Shown: in pieces, positions 8,101-14,126 of the stretch | How the letters are laid out: each line of letters begins with the position of its first letter | Numbering within the stretch: position 1 is the first letter of the stretch | DNA from: an uncultured Actinoplanes sp. | Lineage (GTDB): Bacteria > Actinomycetota > Actinomycetes > Mycobacteriales > Micromonosporaceae | DNA: 21,022 nt | NCBI GenBank assembly: GCA_934667465.1 | Contig: CAKUMG010000013.1 | Location: forward strand, 1-21,022 | Direction: 5' to 3' | Notes under the pieces: generated by a model | The model's input: the letters and a program-made list of their open reading frames with translations, nothing else | Told to the model about the DNA's origin: nothing | Database searches by the model: none | Position numbers and translations under genes: made by a program

Positions 8101-9748
8101 GACCGTGGCCCGCAAGGGCTCGTTCATCGACCAGATCATGCGCGGCACCTCCGGCCGCGAGATCGACGACGTCTCCGACGAGACTCTGCAGGCCCACCAG
8201 ATCAAGGCCATCGCGACCGGCAACCCGCTGCTGATGGATCGCGAGGAGGTCGCCCAGGAGGTCACCCGCCTCGACCGCGGGCAGCGCGCGCACCACAACA
8301 CCCAGGCCGCGCTGCGCCGCCAGATCGCCGAAGCGCAGAACTGGATCGCCGGCGACACCCGCAAGGTCCAGGTCTACACCGACGCCATCGCCCGGCGCGT
8401 CGACACCCGCGGCGACAAGTTCGCCATGACCGTCGCCGGGCACCCGCTCACCAAGCGCGCTGAGGCCGGCCGGGGATTGCAGCACGCCCTCACCGCGGCC
8501 GCCGCCGGCGTCAGCAACACCGAGCAGCGCGAGGTCACCGGCCTGGCCGCCCTCGGCGGGTTCACCGTCAACGCGACCATCTGGAACGGCAAGGACGGCC
8601 TGCTGGTCTCCCTCAAACTCGACGGCGTCCCCGACACCGCCGCCATGATGAGCCTGACCAGCGCCATCGACGGCGACGCCACCGGCCTGGTCCGCCGGCT
8701 GGAGAACCACCTCGGCGAGCTCGACTCCGCGCGCACCATGGTCCAGCGGCGCATCACCGATCAGCAGCAGGAGATCGCCCTGGCCGAACAGCAGCTCGGG
8801 CAGAGCTACCCCCGCCACGACGACCTCGTCGACGCCCGCAACCGGCTGCGCGCGATCGACGCCGTCATCGACCTGATGGCCGACGACACCCCCACGGCCT
8901 CCGGCCCGCCCGCGGCCGAGGTCACCGTCACCGGCTGGATGCCCACCGAGCTGGCCGACACCCTCGCCCCCGACGAACACGCGTGGCTCGAGCAACGCGT
9001 CCAGCACGTCGCGATGGACGGCACCCTGCAAGCCGCCGCCCGCACCCAGCAGATCGCCGAGTTCTCCCCCGCCTTCGATCGTGCCCTCACCCGGGCCCTG
9101 GGCGACCCCGGCGACCCGCACCTGGCCGTCGCGATCCTGCTCAAGTGCGACGACCCCGCCTGGCGCGACACCCTGTTCACCGCCGCCGGCCACGCCGTGC
9201 ACCACACGATCCGCGACGCCCCACCCCCGCAACCCCCCAGCACCGACACCACGGCCGCGGCTGCCCCCGCACCCCACGAGCCCGCACCGCCAATGACCGC
9301 CGACGACATCGTGGCCGCCACCACCGCAACCGACCGCGCCCTGCTCAACGGGTTCACCAAGCACGCCCTGCAGGTCGACGTCGTGCAGCAGGCCGTCCTC
9401 GCCGACGATCCGGCCGCGTTCGACACCACCTTCACCACCGCGATCGCCGCGGCGATCAGCGACTTCTCCCCGCCCGACCAGGTCACCAACCTGGCCGAGC
9501 TGCACACCGACCCGGCCTTCCGGGCCGGGCTGACCACCCTGGTCTGGACTCAGATCGCACCGGCCATGCGTACCGAGCTCCAGAACCAGCAACCGGCCGA
9601 GCAACCCACCGCAGCCGCCGCGGTGGCCGCCCAAGCCTTCCTGTCGGGCGGCCGTGGCAGCGGCGTGACGCCGAGCGTGGCGCCTACCTCGCCCGCCCAC
9701 ACCGCCACCCGCGTGCCCATCGAAGCCCGCTCAGGCAGTGAACGCTGA
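2105..9748 (+). CDS. Giant primase-like / N6-adenine methyltransferase / SF2 helicase polypeptide (possibly two genes fused)
   Basis: The single open frame encodes 2547 residues. Residues 60-275 resemble the DnaG catalytic core (YLAARGV, VGYAP, GLAEQ, then a TOPRIM-like fold), but the acidic residues are lost: V-A-T-D replaces V-E-G-x-x-D and VRGGDDG replaces FDGDxxG. There is no zinc-finger domain. Residues 355-630 are an Ala/Pro-rich linker containing the out-of-frame gene 3369-3770. The methyltransferase follows, with motif I EPGCGAG at 764-770 and NVPF (NPPF variant) at 825-828, so it is an amino-methyltransferase type. The SF2 helicase has HAVGAGKT ending at 1464, DELH at 1628-1631, TATP at 1676-1679 and QREGRILRQG at 1967-1976. 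About 500 further residues are of unknown fold. DarB of phage P1 and strawberry-notch-like proteins share this methylase-plus-helicase plan, so DNA protection or processing is possible. The only in-frame GTG/ATG between the small gene's start and the methylase is GTG 3677 (2023 residues), apart from a GTG at 4019. Confidence 0.85.
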   Translation: MTGPVPSPDRSLPVAVTERVTAAAQRTRHLRERAAFLDAQHGPATAESAPASRAERDRLLAVHEVAAAFYRAQLDGPDGDGPTRYLAARGVPVDGRWVVGYAPDRPASLVNELRRRGFTDTEIVASGLSSTSRSGQLVDRFRNRVMVGVRDHLDPRHPVIAFVGQAPPGAADDVTPVLHSPGTALFRPGVAVFGLAEQAEAHPSAAAPVVATDALAAIVAAESDTVTAVAPCTPALTARQAATLVGAFDTAAGIVVTVRGGDDGRRAAERAYAVLAPAYRHHPSRPGPLMAARPDDLADTPPLLDVVVTGHVAWASRFVSDAGRRGAARTVQAMLADADPETAARLGDYTARRLGVPMATPTAAPAATPAAVPESSPPAPQVLAGAATPTGPPAGPDVAAPSAPASPSTESVSPGAVQETTDEPLWGSGPPALAGVPAAEVRDVERPEQLFLDFGGAGSSPDRAAQPGAGRSGPARGGLPGQARPAEQREDARGGGDSAGADPDRSGDQRHPGRRTVERDGERRVGAEGRGSDAPVLAAGGRAGERPDRGPAEPVTPSADPAPALPRAAGAGSAPPEQPEPEQPEPGLLEPEQPAAALEQPGGQGAAQPVDPGVERDDDQPAAEQAAAAEQLAESDTPVVYRPADVWGAVPGVEAARLPLNLAALRTLRTVQAEDRPATADEQAVMARWTSWGALPGIFESRTNHPNYAKYATERAELRELLSDAEYAAAERTTINAHYTDLTYVEAIWQAAAELGFDGGTVLEPGCGAGIFIGLAPQGARAVGVELDPVTAGIAAVLYPNAEIRTESFADTRAPAGAFDLTVGNVPFADVKLHDRKHNAGKHVMHNHFLIKSLHLTRPGGLVMALTSRYTMDSANPAARREMMQLADLVAAIRLPTGAHERTAGTQAITDLLILRRREPDREPSGASWEQIRALDVETTAEQGDQVNEYFFHRPQHVLGEMTLGRGMYRDGELIVKRTGYASAQLHEVLRDVVERARATGLTMSPREAGLEREPVAVLAPADRGPGHIEQLADGSFTTVTEGQVVEHPCPASQAGELRALLGLRDTVTALLAAEAASLDDGDESGATPDPASPAGLRAQLGVRYDAYMAAYGPLNRFTLKRTGRYDPQTGEPKTARQYPAMGGFRRVDPHAAAVFALEDFDDAHQRATKADIFTQRVILPRAAALGADTAEDALAICLDAHGDVRLGEVARLLGVDESEARAALGELVYDDPGTGDVVEAAGYLSGNVRTKLAAARAAAETDARFEPNVRALARVIPRDLGPGEIDAAFGAPFIDAQVVQQFLQEALHDPGLRVEHTGGSDWRVRGQRYGVQARSTWGTPGMAGPDLAQRLLTKTPIRVFEEVEDGKRALDAEATAAAQAKAAELEERYAAWVWEDPNRAAAIAGRYNDMFNNSVPRSYVGVTRTLPGLAATFTPRPHQVEAVTRIVNEPAVGLFHAVGAGKTAVMAMSAMEQRRLALVTKPAIVVPNHMLEQFSREFLQIYPQAKLLAAGRDDTKTPERRRQFVARCATGDWDAVIMAASTFESLPLSKEEQQKVQDAELQELRDKIVSAGQQAIANGENPHRSAGVKRLQKALLKKEERIKAKLDKVKDTGLGFEATGVDFVYRDELHELKNDTITSSISDAQNDGSDRAVDFRMKIDYLRRERGLRVVCGATATPIANSVRELYVVTRQLRPDLLQATGTTDFDTWASTFAKVVTAIEVSPTGAGFQMRSRLAKYTNVPELSLMMRTFGDVRTPDDLALPTPALTVREDGQRAPHIVTMDASDELAWFISTLDERVERVRTRQVEPEVDNMLKISGEARSASLDMRLIGQQQLTPGKVDAAATTIAAIWADTRDTLYPGSDSPGALQIVFCDQSTPGGKNPWNVYDALATQLVDAGMPRDKIRYIHEADTDAKKASLFAACRTGEVAVLIGSTAKMGVGTNVQQRAIALHHMDCPWRPADVTQREGRILRQGNLNPEVSIYRYVVAGSFDAFSWQTVARKGSFIDQIMRGTSGREIDDVSDETLQAHQIKAIATGNPLLMDREEVAQEVTRLDRGQRAHHNTQAALRRQIAEAQNWIAGDTRKVQVYTDAIARRVDTRGDKFAMTVAGHPLTKRAEAGRGLQHALTAAAAGVSNTEQREVTGLAALGGFTVNATIWNGKDGLLVSLKLDGVPDTAAMMSLTSAIDGDATGLVRRLENHLGELDSARTMVQRRITDQQQEIALAEQQLGQSYPRHDDLVDARNRLRAIDAVIDLMADDTPTASGPPAAEVTVTGWMPTELADTLAPDEHAWLEQRVQHVAMDGTLQAAARTQQIAEFSPAFDRALTRALGDPGDPHLAVAILLKCDDPAWRDTLFTAAGHAVHHTIRDAPPPQPPSTDTTAAAAPAPHEPAPPMTADDIVAATTATDRALLNGFTKHALQVDVVQQAVLADDPAAFDTTFTTAIAAAISDFSPPDQVTNLAELHTDPAFRAGLTTLVWTQIAPAMRTELQNQQPAEQPTAAAAVAAQAFLSGGRGSGVTPSVAPTSPAHTATRVPIEARSGSER
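3369..3770 (+). CDS. Nested small acidic protein, +1 frame inside the linker of the giant ORF
   Basis: ATG 3369 opens 133 codons ending at TAA 3768-3770. Across this stretch the third positions of this frame are strongly G/C, while the frame of the 2547-codon ORF has poor codons (gta, cta, gca, gga) and a low-complexity Gly/Arg-rich product. This frame is therefore the one under selection. The protein starts MNHYGAQARQHWQEYLPQRY and is mostly helical and acidic, ending in a Trp/Gln/Glu-rich tail. It resembles small hypothetical proteins that I recall next to plasmid helicases in streptomycetes, but I cannot name a function. TGATG at 3367-3371 looks like a classic stop/start overlap with an upstream gene, yet that stop is one base out of phase with the 2105 frame. 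See the findings for the two explanations. Confidence 0.7.
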   Translation: MNHYGAQARQHWQEYLPQRYATLSDPSSYFSTLGEQAAVQIEQRSRELAGADQPGEGYLAKLGRLNNAKMRAEEEILPELILIAPETSDTPDGEPSSATVSDEWVPRVEDPTHPYWQQVAEQENDLIEDPPSR

Positions 9749-10083
9749 CCGGGTAAGGCCTTTCACGTGCTGAGTGGTCAGAGCTAACCCAGCAGACGCC
9801 TCCGGCCAAACCCGTGCCGGTGCCGGTGCCGATGGCAATGGCGGTGGCGGTGGCGTCGCCGGGACGGCCGGGCAGCGACCCACGACAAGGTGGCAGGCAG
9901 CAGCCCGCGCAGACGCGCTCAGGGCCACAGGGGCTGCTCGGCCACGACGCGACGTCAGCGGCGGCGCGGCCTTCAAGGGCAAGCCGGCGCAGCCGGGCGC
10001 CGGAACCCACGACGGCGGCCGCCACCCGCGGCGCCCGTCACGGCTGTGCGTGACCGGCCGGCGACACGGCGGTTGGACAGGAC
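9749..10083. other. Gap without a supported gene
   Basis: All three plus-strand frames are open for long stretches because stops are rare at this GC content, but none has a ribosome site, steady codon bias or a recognisable product. The only structure is a short GGTGCC/GGCGGT simple repeat at about 9808-9855. It could be a decayed gene or a leader of the lipoprotein gene. Confidence 0.4.
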
Positions 10084-10467
10084 ATGAGAAACCGAAACGC
10101 CGCCCTCGGTGGCGTCCTGCTGGCGCTGGCCGGCGCCGTCTCCGGCTGCGCGGCCGAGCCGTACGACAAGCGGATGGCGTTCCTGGACGACATGTCCGCC
10201 CGGGGCGTCGAGTACCGGACCCAGCTGCACGCCCAGAAAACGCCGCCGGATGAGGCCGCGTGCGCGATCGGCTGGCGCCTGCTCGACGCCACCGTCCCAT
10301 ACGACCAGGGCGGCGGCAGCTGGTCAAACGAGTGGCGCGCCGAGGTGGAAGAGGCGTACATCAAGAGCTGCATGACGGGCGAGTTGCTGCCCAAACCGGA
10401 CCCGTCCGGGATCAAGGCCCGCACCCCCGTACCGATCACCTCGGCCGAGGCTGCCGCGCGACCCTGA
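10084..10467 (+). CDS. Small secreted lipoprotein
   Basis: The 127-residue protein starts with a lipoprotein signal peptide: MRNRN, a hydrophobic stretch, then the lipobox VSGC with the acylated Cys at residue 22. After cleavage it would sit on the outer face of the membrane. The mature part is about 105 residues, with further Cys at about 59 and 98 that could form one disulphide, several Trp, and a Pro-rich tail. No domain is recognised. It follows the helicase ORF on the same strand by 335 bases, so it may be transcribed separately. The ribosome site is weak (ACAGGA just before ATG). On conjugative elements such lipoproteins may serve surface or entry-exclusion roles, but nothing here shows that. 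Confidence 0.75.
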   Translation: MRNRNAALGGVLLALAGAVSGCAAEPYDKRMAFLDDMSARGVEYRTQLHAQKTPPDEAACAIGWRLLDATVPYDQGGGSWSNEWRAEVEEAYIKSCMTGELLPKPDPSGIKARTPVPITSAEAAARP

Positions 10468-10851
10468 CACTGCGATGCTCCGGGCCGGCCGCCGCGACGA
10501 CACCGGGTCACCGACCGGGCGGGCGGCTCGCTCGAGCAGGAGCAGCCGTCGACCCGCCACGGGGGACAGATCACCACCCGGCGGCTGATCGGCTGAGCAA
10601 GCATCCCCGGTCCGGCGTCGGTAAAGATGTCGACCTGCGCAACGGCCCCGTTGCCACCCTCCCAGCCTGCGCGGACGCGACCACCGCGGCGGACGCCCGG
10701 GCGACCGGTTAACGAAGTGTTGGCGGCGCGTTGACGGCCGCCGTGGCGGTGGTAGCGCCCGGGTGTGCGTACGCGAACAGGCGGGCGTCTGTCCGCGGCT
10801 GTCCGCCTTCACCCCGGCCGTTGACGGAGGCGTTAACGGGACCGCTGCGGG
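10468..10851. other. Convergent intergenic region with several inverted repeats, no supported gene
   Basis: There is no convincing reading frame on either strand. It holds a GGCGGC/GCCGCC stem (10722-10727 with 10737-10742). GTTAAC occurs twice (10708-10713 and 10832-10837). A 9-bp hairpin with one G-T pair and loop GAGG lies at 10818-10839. Together with the terminator to its right this is a structured region between convergent genes. Confidence 0.45.
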
Positions 10852-10888
10852 GGCGTTGCCAGCCCGGCCGGACAGGGCTGGCAACGCC
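10852..10888 (-). terminator. Strong hairpin terminator after the minus-strand gene
   Basis: A perfect 14-bp stem (10852-10865 with 10875-10888) has a 9-base loop and lies 41 bases past the stop of the 10929-12347 gene. It has no T tract, as is usual for actinomycete terminators. A separate 12-bp perfect palindrome, GGCGCTAGCGCC, lies at 10901-10912 between the stem and the stop codon. Confidence 0.7.
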
Positions 10889-10928
10889 TGGCAACAGCTC
10901 GGCGCTAGCGCCGGGGGCGAGTGTCGTG

Positions 10929-12347
10929 TTACCGCCGGTCCTGGTCGTCGGCGACGGCGTCTTCGAGCCGGGCGGCGTAGTCGGCGGCGTCGGCACCGCG
11001 CCAGACCAGCCCGGCCTCTTCGTCACCAGGGTCGACCTCGGCCGGGCTGAGCCAGACGAGCTCGTCGGTCAGCGGCGGCGGCTGGCGCCGGGTGGCCGGC
11101 GCGGGCTGCTCGCGCTCATCGGCCATCGCGGTCAAGGCCTTGGCCATCGCGTCGGCCTGCTCGACGCGCTTGGCGTCCTCGTCGGTGTTGACGACCTTGC
11201 CGTAGACCCGGTCGGCCATGTAGCGCCAGTGCTCGGCCCGCTCGCGGATCTCGGCGACGGGCTTGTCCCGCCACCGGCGCATGACCAGCTGGCGCACGTC
11301 GTCGATCTCCTCGACGGTGCTCAGGGTGCGGCTGCCGTCGGGCTGGGTGTGCAGCCGCGCCCCGAACGCGGCGATCTCGGCGTTCTCCGCCCGCCACTGC
11401 TGGTCCAGCCGGTCGGCCTCGGCGTGCAACAGCCGCGCCGGGTCCGCGGCCGCGGTGCCGGCGGCCTCGTAGTCGTCCCACAGCGACTCCGCCGACTCGA
11501 CGCTGCCGCTCCACATCACCGGGTGCAGCCACTGGCCGTCCTTGCCCGCGAACCCGTCGTCCGGGCGGACCTCGAGCACCCGCGCGAGGGGCCGGCCGTG
11601 CACGTCCACGATCGTCGCCGCGAGCTCGGCCGCCCGGATGCGGGCGTCGTCGATGCTGACCCCGGCCAGGAACTCCGCGGTGTGCACCGCCCGCCACACC
11701 TGCAGCCGGGCCACCAGCTCCGGGGGCAACGGCGCGAGGGCCGGCTCGTCGACGTCGCCGCCGGCGGCCCGGGCCGCGGCTCGGCGCAGGGCGGCGGCGT
11801 AGCCGGCGATGTCGTGCGCCTTCTCCGGCCCGCGTGACGACCAGGTCGACGGCCACGGCACCGGCCGGCGCGGGTAGTCCTGCAGCAGCCGCTCCCACTC
11901 GCCGTCGGCGAGCTGGTCGACCTCGACCACGGCGACCTCGCGGTACCCGTCCTCGGGCTCGTCGTGCAGCTCCTGGGTGAAGCAGCTCATGCCCTCGGCC
12001 CGGTAGATCGGGGTGCGCATGTAGCCCAGCGCGATGCGCCACCACGCCTCGTCGTCGCTGACCGCCAAGCAGCGGACCTCGATGACGGCCTCCCACAGCC
12101 GGACCTCGCGGTCCTGTTGCCGCCGCCGCCAGTAGGCCAGCTTCTGGGCCTGCCCGCGGGCGTGGCGGGCGTCCCAGCTCCAGTCGTCCTCGGCGTACCC
12201 GGCGGCCGGATCGGCCTGCAGAGCGGCGAGCGCCTGCGGCGGGATCGGCGGCCGCGGCTGCTGCCGCACCTGCCGCAGCGCCCGCGCGTACGGGATGCCG
12301 TCGCGCGCGGCCACCTCGCGGGCGGCGCGCTTGTCCTTGTCCACCAT
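10929..12347 (-). CDS. Unknown 472-residue plasmid-type protein
   Basis: The start is ATG at 12347 (MVDKDKRAAREV...), preceded by an AGGGG ribosome site; a much longer open frame upstream lacks one. Residues 4-30 (KRAAREVAARDGIPYARALR) form a basic helix-turn-helix-like segment seen at the N-terminus of various actinobacterial plasmid proteins, possibly for DNA binding. The rest is acidic and Trp-rich. A middle part lies around YMRTPIYRAEGMSCF. A helical part follows, LLHAEADRLDQQWRAENAEIAAF, then a run of helices with many charged residues. There is no signal peptide or membrane segment. It is divergent from the small membrane-protein gene at 12423, with 75 bases between the starts. No function can be given. 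Confidence 0.75.
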   Translation of the reverse strand: MVDKDKRAAREVAARDGIPYARALRQVRQQPRPPIPPQALAALQADPAAGYAEDDWSWDARHARGQAQKLAYWRRRQQDREVRLWEAVIEVRCLAVSDDEAWWRIALGYMRTPIYRAEGMSCFTQELHDEPEDGYREVAVVEVDQLADGEWERLLQDYPRRPVPWPSTWSSRGPEKAHDIAGYAAALRRAAARAAGGDVDEPALAPLPPELVARLQVWRAVHTAEFLAGVSIDDARIRAAELAATIVDVHGRPLARVLEVRPDDGFAGKDGQWLHPVMWSGSVESAESLWDDYEAAGTAAADPARLLHAEADRLDQQWRAENAEIAAFGARLHTQPDGSRTLSTVEEIDDVRQLVMRRWRDKPVAEIRERAEHWRYMADRVYGKVVNTDEDAKRVEQADAMAKALTAMADEREQPAPATRRQPPPLTDELVWLSPAEVDPGDEEAGLVWRGADAADYAARLEDAVADDQDRR

Positions 12348-12422
12348 GACGTGCCCCTGTCCGGCCGGGTCCCACGCTCTCGGCCGCGGCGTCCATGGTT
12401 CTGCGGAAGGAGAGGGTGCTGC

Positions 12423-12764
12423 ATGGCACGCTGGCTGAGCCGCTTGTCGTCGTCGCCCCCGGACGCTGCGTGGGCGCGTCGACCTGGGGGCTCGGAGTCG
12501 GGCCGGTGCATCGGCCTGCCCCACATCGTAGCGGCGGAGCCCCCGCCGAAGCAGGACCGCCGTAGCGTGACGGGCATGTCCAGCTGGCCGCCCACGCTCG
12601 TCGACTGGGGCAAGCTCACACCGCGGCTGCGCGACGCGGGCGCTGCGTGGGCGACCTGGGCACTGGGTGCCGAGCCGTTGGTGGCGCTGCCCGCTGCGGC
12701 GGGGGCGTTCGTCGCGGTCTTCGGGATGGGCTTCAAGGCGTACGAGTTCTTCAACGCGCCTTGA
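12423..12764 (+). CDS. Small membrane protein
   Basis: ATG 12423 follows an excellent ribosome site (GGAAGGAGAGG, 12405-12415, 7 bases away) and opens 113 codons ending at TGA 12762-12764. The N-terminal 50 residues are basic and Pro/Ser-rich. The C-terminal part has one hydrophobic segment, about residues 85-107 (VALPAAAGAFVAVFGMGF), followed by KAYEFFNAP. A second start, ATG 12576, is possible: a TAnnnT box (TAGCGT, 12563-12568) lies 7 bases before it and could give a leaderless 62-residue form. The family is not recognised; a single-span or holin-sized membrane protein is the best description. The strong hairpin at 12788 ends the unit. Confidence 0.65.
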   Translation: MARWLSRLSSSPPDAAWARRPGGSESGRCIGLPHIVAAEPPPKQDRRSVTGMSSWPPTLVDWGKLTPRLRDAGAAWATWALGAEPLVALPAAAGAFVAVFGMGFKAYEFFNAP

Positions 12765-12787
12765 TCACGGGGCTGAGCCCTCCGCGG

Positions 12788-12821
12788 GATGCCCGCGAGA
12801 CCTGCTGGTCTCGCGGGCATC
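12788..12821. terminator. Bidirectional terminator hairpin
   Basis: A perfect 15-bp stem (12788-12802 with 12807-12821) closes on a TGCT tetraloop. It sits between the 3' ends of two convergent genes (plus-strand stop at 12764, minus-strand stop at 12863) and can serve both. There is no T tract. Confidence 0.8.
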
Positions 12822-12862
12822 GTCGTACCGGGGGCGGCGGCGAGGGCCTCAGCCCTGGGCGT

Positions 12863-13111
12863 TCATCGGCGGGGGCAGCGCCGGCGCGTCGGGCGGTGGA
12901 TCTGCGCGCAGCGCGGGCAGTCCGCCGGGCGGCGCCACTGCTGGTACCCGGTGTGCAGGGTCGTGGCGAGGGAGACGGCGGCTTGGGCGAGGCGGAGGAC
13001 CTCGGTCAGCTGGTCGGGGTCGAGCACGGGGCGGGGGTTCCTTCCGGTCAGGCACGCCCGGTTGCTCCGGGGGTGCTGACCGGCCACCATGAGCGCGGCC
13101 AACGGGCACAC
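12863..13111 (-). CDS. Small Cys-containing protein of unknown function
   Basis: Codon bias is clearly that of a real gene on the minus strand. The product has a helical core (DPDQLTEVLRLAQAAVSLAT) and a C-terminal CPRC pair followed by a His and a further Cys in a very basic tail, possibly a metal site. The start is uncertain: GTG 13111 (82 residues) has an AGAGG 13 bases upstream, while ATG 13090 (75 residues) has none. A LexA-like palindrome (13140-13155) and an inverted repeat (13156-13170) lie just upstream, where its promoter should be. I do not recognise a family. Confidence 0.5.
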   Translation of the reverse strand: MCPLAALMVAGQHPRSNRACLTGRNPRPVLDPDQLTEVLRLAQAAVSLATTLHTGYQQWRRPADCPRCAQIHRPTRRRCPRR

Positions 13112-13139
13112 AAGGGGGCGGAGACCTCTTTCTCCATGG

Positions 13140-13155
13140 TCGTACACATGTTCTA
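13140..13155 (-). promoter_or_regulatory. Candidate SOS (LexA) box or shared operator
   Basis: On the minus strand this reads TAGAACATGTGTACGA. It matches the actinobacterial LexA consensus TCGAAC-N4-GTTCGA at all but two positions. It shares 15 identical bases with the site at 17663-17678. It lies about 29 bases upstream of the GTG start at 13111, in the expected promoter position. Confidence 0.45.
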
Positions 13156-13170
13156 TCCACAGCCTGTGGA
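13156..13170. promoter_or_regulatory. Inverted repeat resembling two facing DnaA boxes
   Basis: TCCACAG-C-CTGTGGA is a perfect inverted repeat. With flanking bases each arm resembles a DnaA box (CTATCCACA and its partner TCGTCCACA, against TTATCCACA/TTGTCCACA). It abuts the LexA-like site. Only one pair is present and no initiator gene is seen, so a regulatory role is as likely as an origin role. Confidence 0.3.
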
Positions 13171-13253
13171 CGACCGGTGGGGTCCCGCTGGGCGGGTACC
13201 CCCGTAATTCGTCTTCTGGGGCCCCCTGGTTCACGGCAGACCAAGACAACCCA

Positions 13254-13282
13254 TTGCCTAGAACTCTTTAGGGCTATAGGCT
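13254..13282 (+). promoter_or_regulatory. Promoter of the gntR-type gene, probably leaderless
   Basis: TTGCCT (13254-13259), a 17-base spacer and TAGGCT (13277-13282) fit TTGnnn/TAnnnT. Transcription would start at about 13289-13290, which is the A of the start codon. No ribosome site precedes that ATG, in keeping with a leaderless message. The partly repeated CTAGAACTCT / CTATAGGCTCT inside the promoter may be the regulator's own operator. Confidence 0.55.
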
Positions 13283-13289
13283 CTGTCGC

Positions 13290-13646
13290 ATGGCAAAGCT
13301 TCCCCGGTACCGCGAGATCGCCGACGATCTGCGCACCCAGCTCGCCGACGGCCGGCTCCGGCTCGCCGTCGGCGACCAGTTCCCGACGATCTCGGAATTG
13401 CAGACCACCTACGACGTGCCCGGGCTCAACACCGTGCGCCAGGCCCTCGCGCTGCTCATCAAGGAGGGGCTGTTGGAGTCGGTGCACGGGCGCGGCACGT
13501 TCGTCCGGGCGCTGCCCACCGCCGACGGCGGCCGCCAGGCGCTGCGCGCCGACCTGATCGAGCTGCAGAGCGCGCTGGGCGCCACACAGACCGCGGTCGC
13601 CCGGGTGCTGCGCCACCTCGACGACCCGCAGACCGACACCGATTGA
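13290..13646 (+). CDS. Short GntR-family transcription regulator
   Basis: The 118-residue protein has a complete GntR winged-helix domain at about residues 4-73. It contains RYREIADDLRTQLADG, then the recognition region ISELQTTYDVPGLNTVRQAL, then the wing LIKEGLLESVHGRGTFV. The usual effector domain (UTRA or FCD) is missing; only about 40 helical residues follow (ELQSALGATQTAVARVLRHL), which may dimerise. GntR repressors of this kind control transfer and copy genes on actinomycete plasmids, so control of itself and of the cluster downstream is the natural inference. The start is supported by the leaderless promoter. It is followed by a hairpin, so read-through to the next gene may be partial. 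Confidence 0.85.
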   Translation: MAKLPRYREIADDLRTQLADGRLRLAVGDQFPTISELQTTYDVPGLNTVRQALALLIKEGLLESVHGRGTFVRALPTADGGRQALRADLIELQSALGATQTAVARVLRHLDDPQTDTD

Positions 13647-13657
13647 CCGTTTCCGCG

Positions 13658-13695
13658 GACGTCGCGGGAGCAGCACCTGCTCACCCTGCGACGTC
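13658..13695 (+). terminator. Imperfect hairpin after the gntR-type gene
   Basis: GACGTCGC (13658-13665) pairs with GCGACGTC (13688-13695), and inside it AGCAG pairs with CTGCT, with small internal mismatches. It lies 12 bases after the stop. It is a plausible partial terminator. Confidence 0.5.
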
Positions 13696-13786
13696 GGCAG
13701 TGACCGCCAGATCGGCGGCGCGGCCAGCCCCTCGCCTGGACAGCATCCGGGGCCGGCCGCCACTCCCCTCAAGGAGCAGCACCATC

Positions 13787-13978
13787 ATGGCAAAGAGCAC
13801 CCCGAACCCCGTCTCCAACCCTGCCGGTAGCACCCAGACGCCGTCCGGCCGCGTCGTGCGCGACAGCGCGCCGGTCTTCGACGCCGGTCGTGGGCACCTG
13901 ATGCCCGCCGGCCACAGCGACAGCGACCGCCAGGACCACCACGTCGCCCGCACCGGTCAGGCCGGTCACCAGCGCTGA
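13787..13978 (+). CDS. 63-residue hydrophilic protein of unknown function
   Basis: ATG 13787 follows AAGGAGC (13771-13777) at a good distance. The product is a hydrophilic, Pro/Ser/Gly/His-rich chain with no predicted helices or membrane segments, probably disordered, ending DHHVARTGQAGHQR. Third-position bias is normal. It sits between the regulator and a membrane-protein gene on the same strand. No family is recognised. Confidence 0.55.
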   Translation: MAKSTPNPVSNPAGSTQTPSGRVVRDSAPVFDAGRGHLMPAGHSDSDRQDHHVARTGQAGHQR

Positions 13979-14126
13979 CGCCGGCGACCCACCGTCGCCG
14001 CGCGTACCCGGGGCTTGCCCGCTCGAGTACGCGCGGTGGCGGTGGCCGCCGGACCGGCCGCCACGGATCACCGGGGCCTGCGCACCCATGGTCTCGGTCC
14101 GCCCTCGCCAGGTAGGGAGCCCGACG

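Noticed and set aside
10475..10712. Possible small plus-strand genes after the lipoprotein.
   Set aside because: They have no ribosome site, and codon bias is mixed between frames; the region is better explained by its inverted repeats.
10929..11837. A long plus-strand open frame opposite the 472-residue minus-strand gene.
   Set aside because: It has no ribosome site, its Gly/Val/Leu/Arg-rich product is typical of an antisense frame, and the minus strand has better codon use and a proper start.
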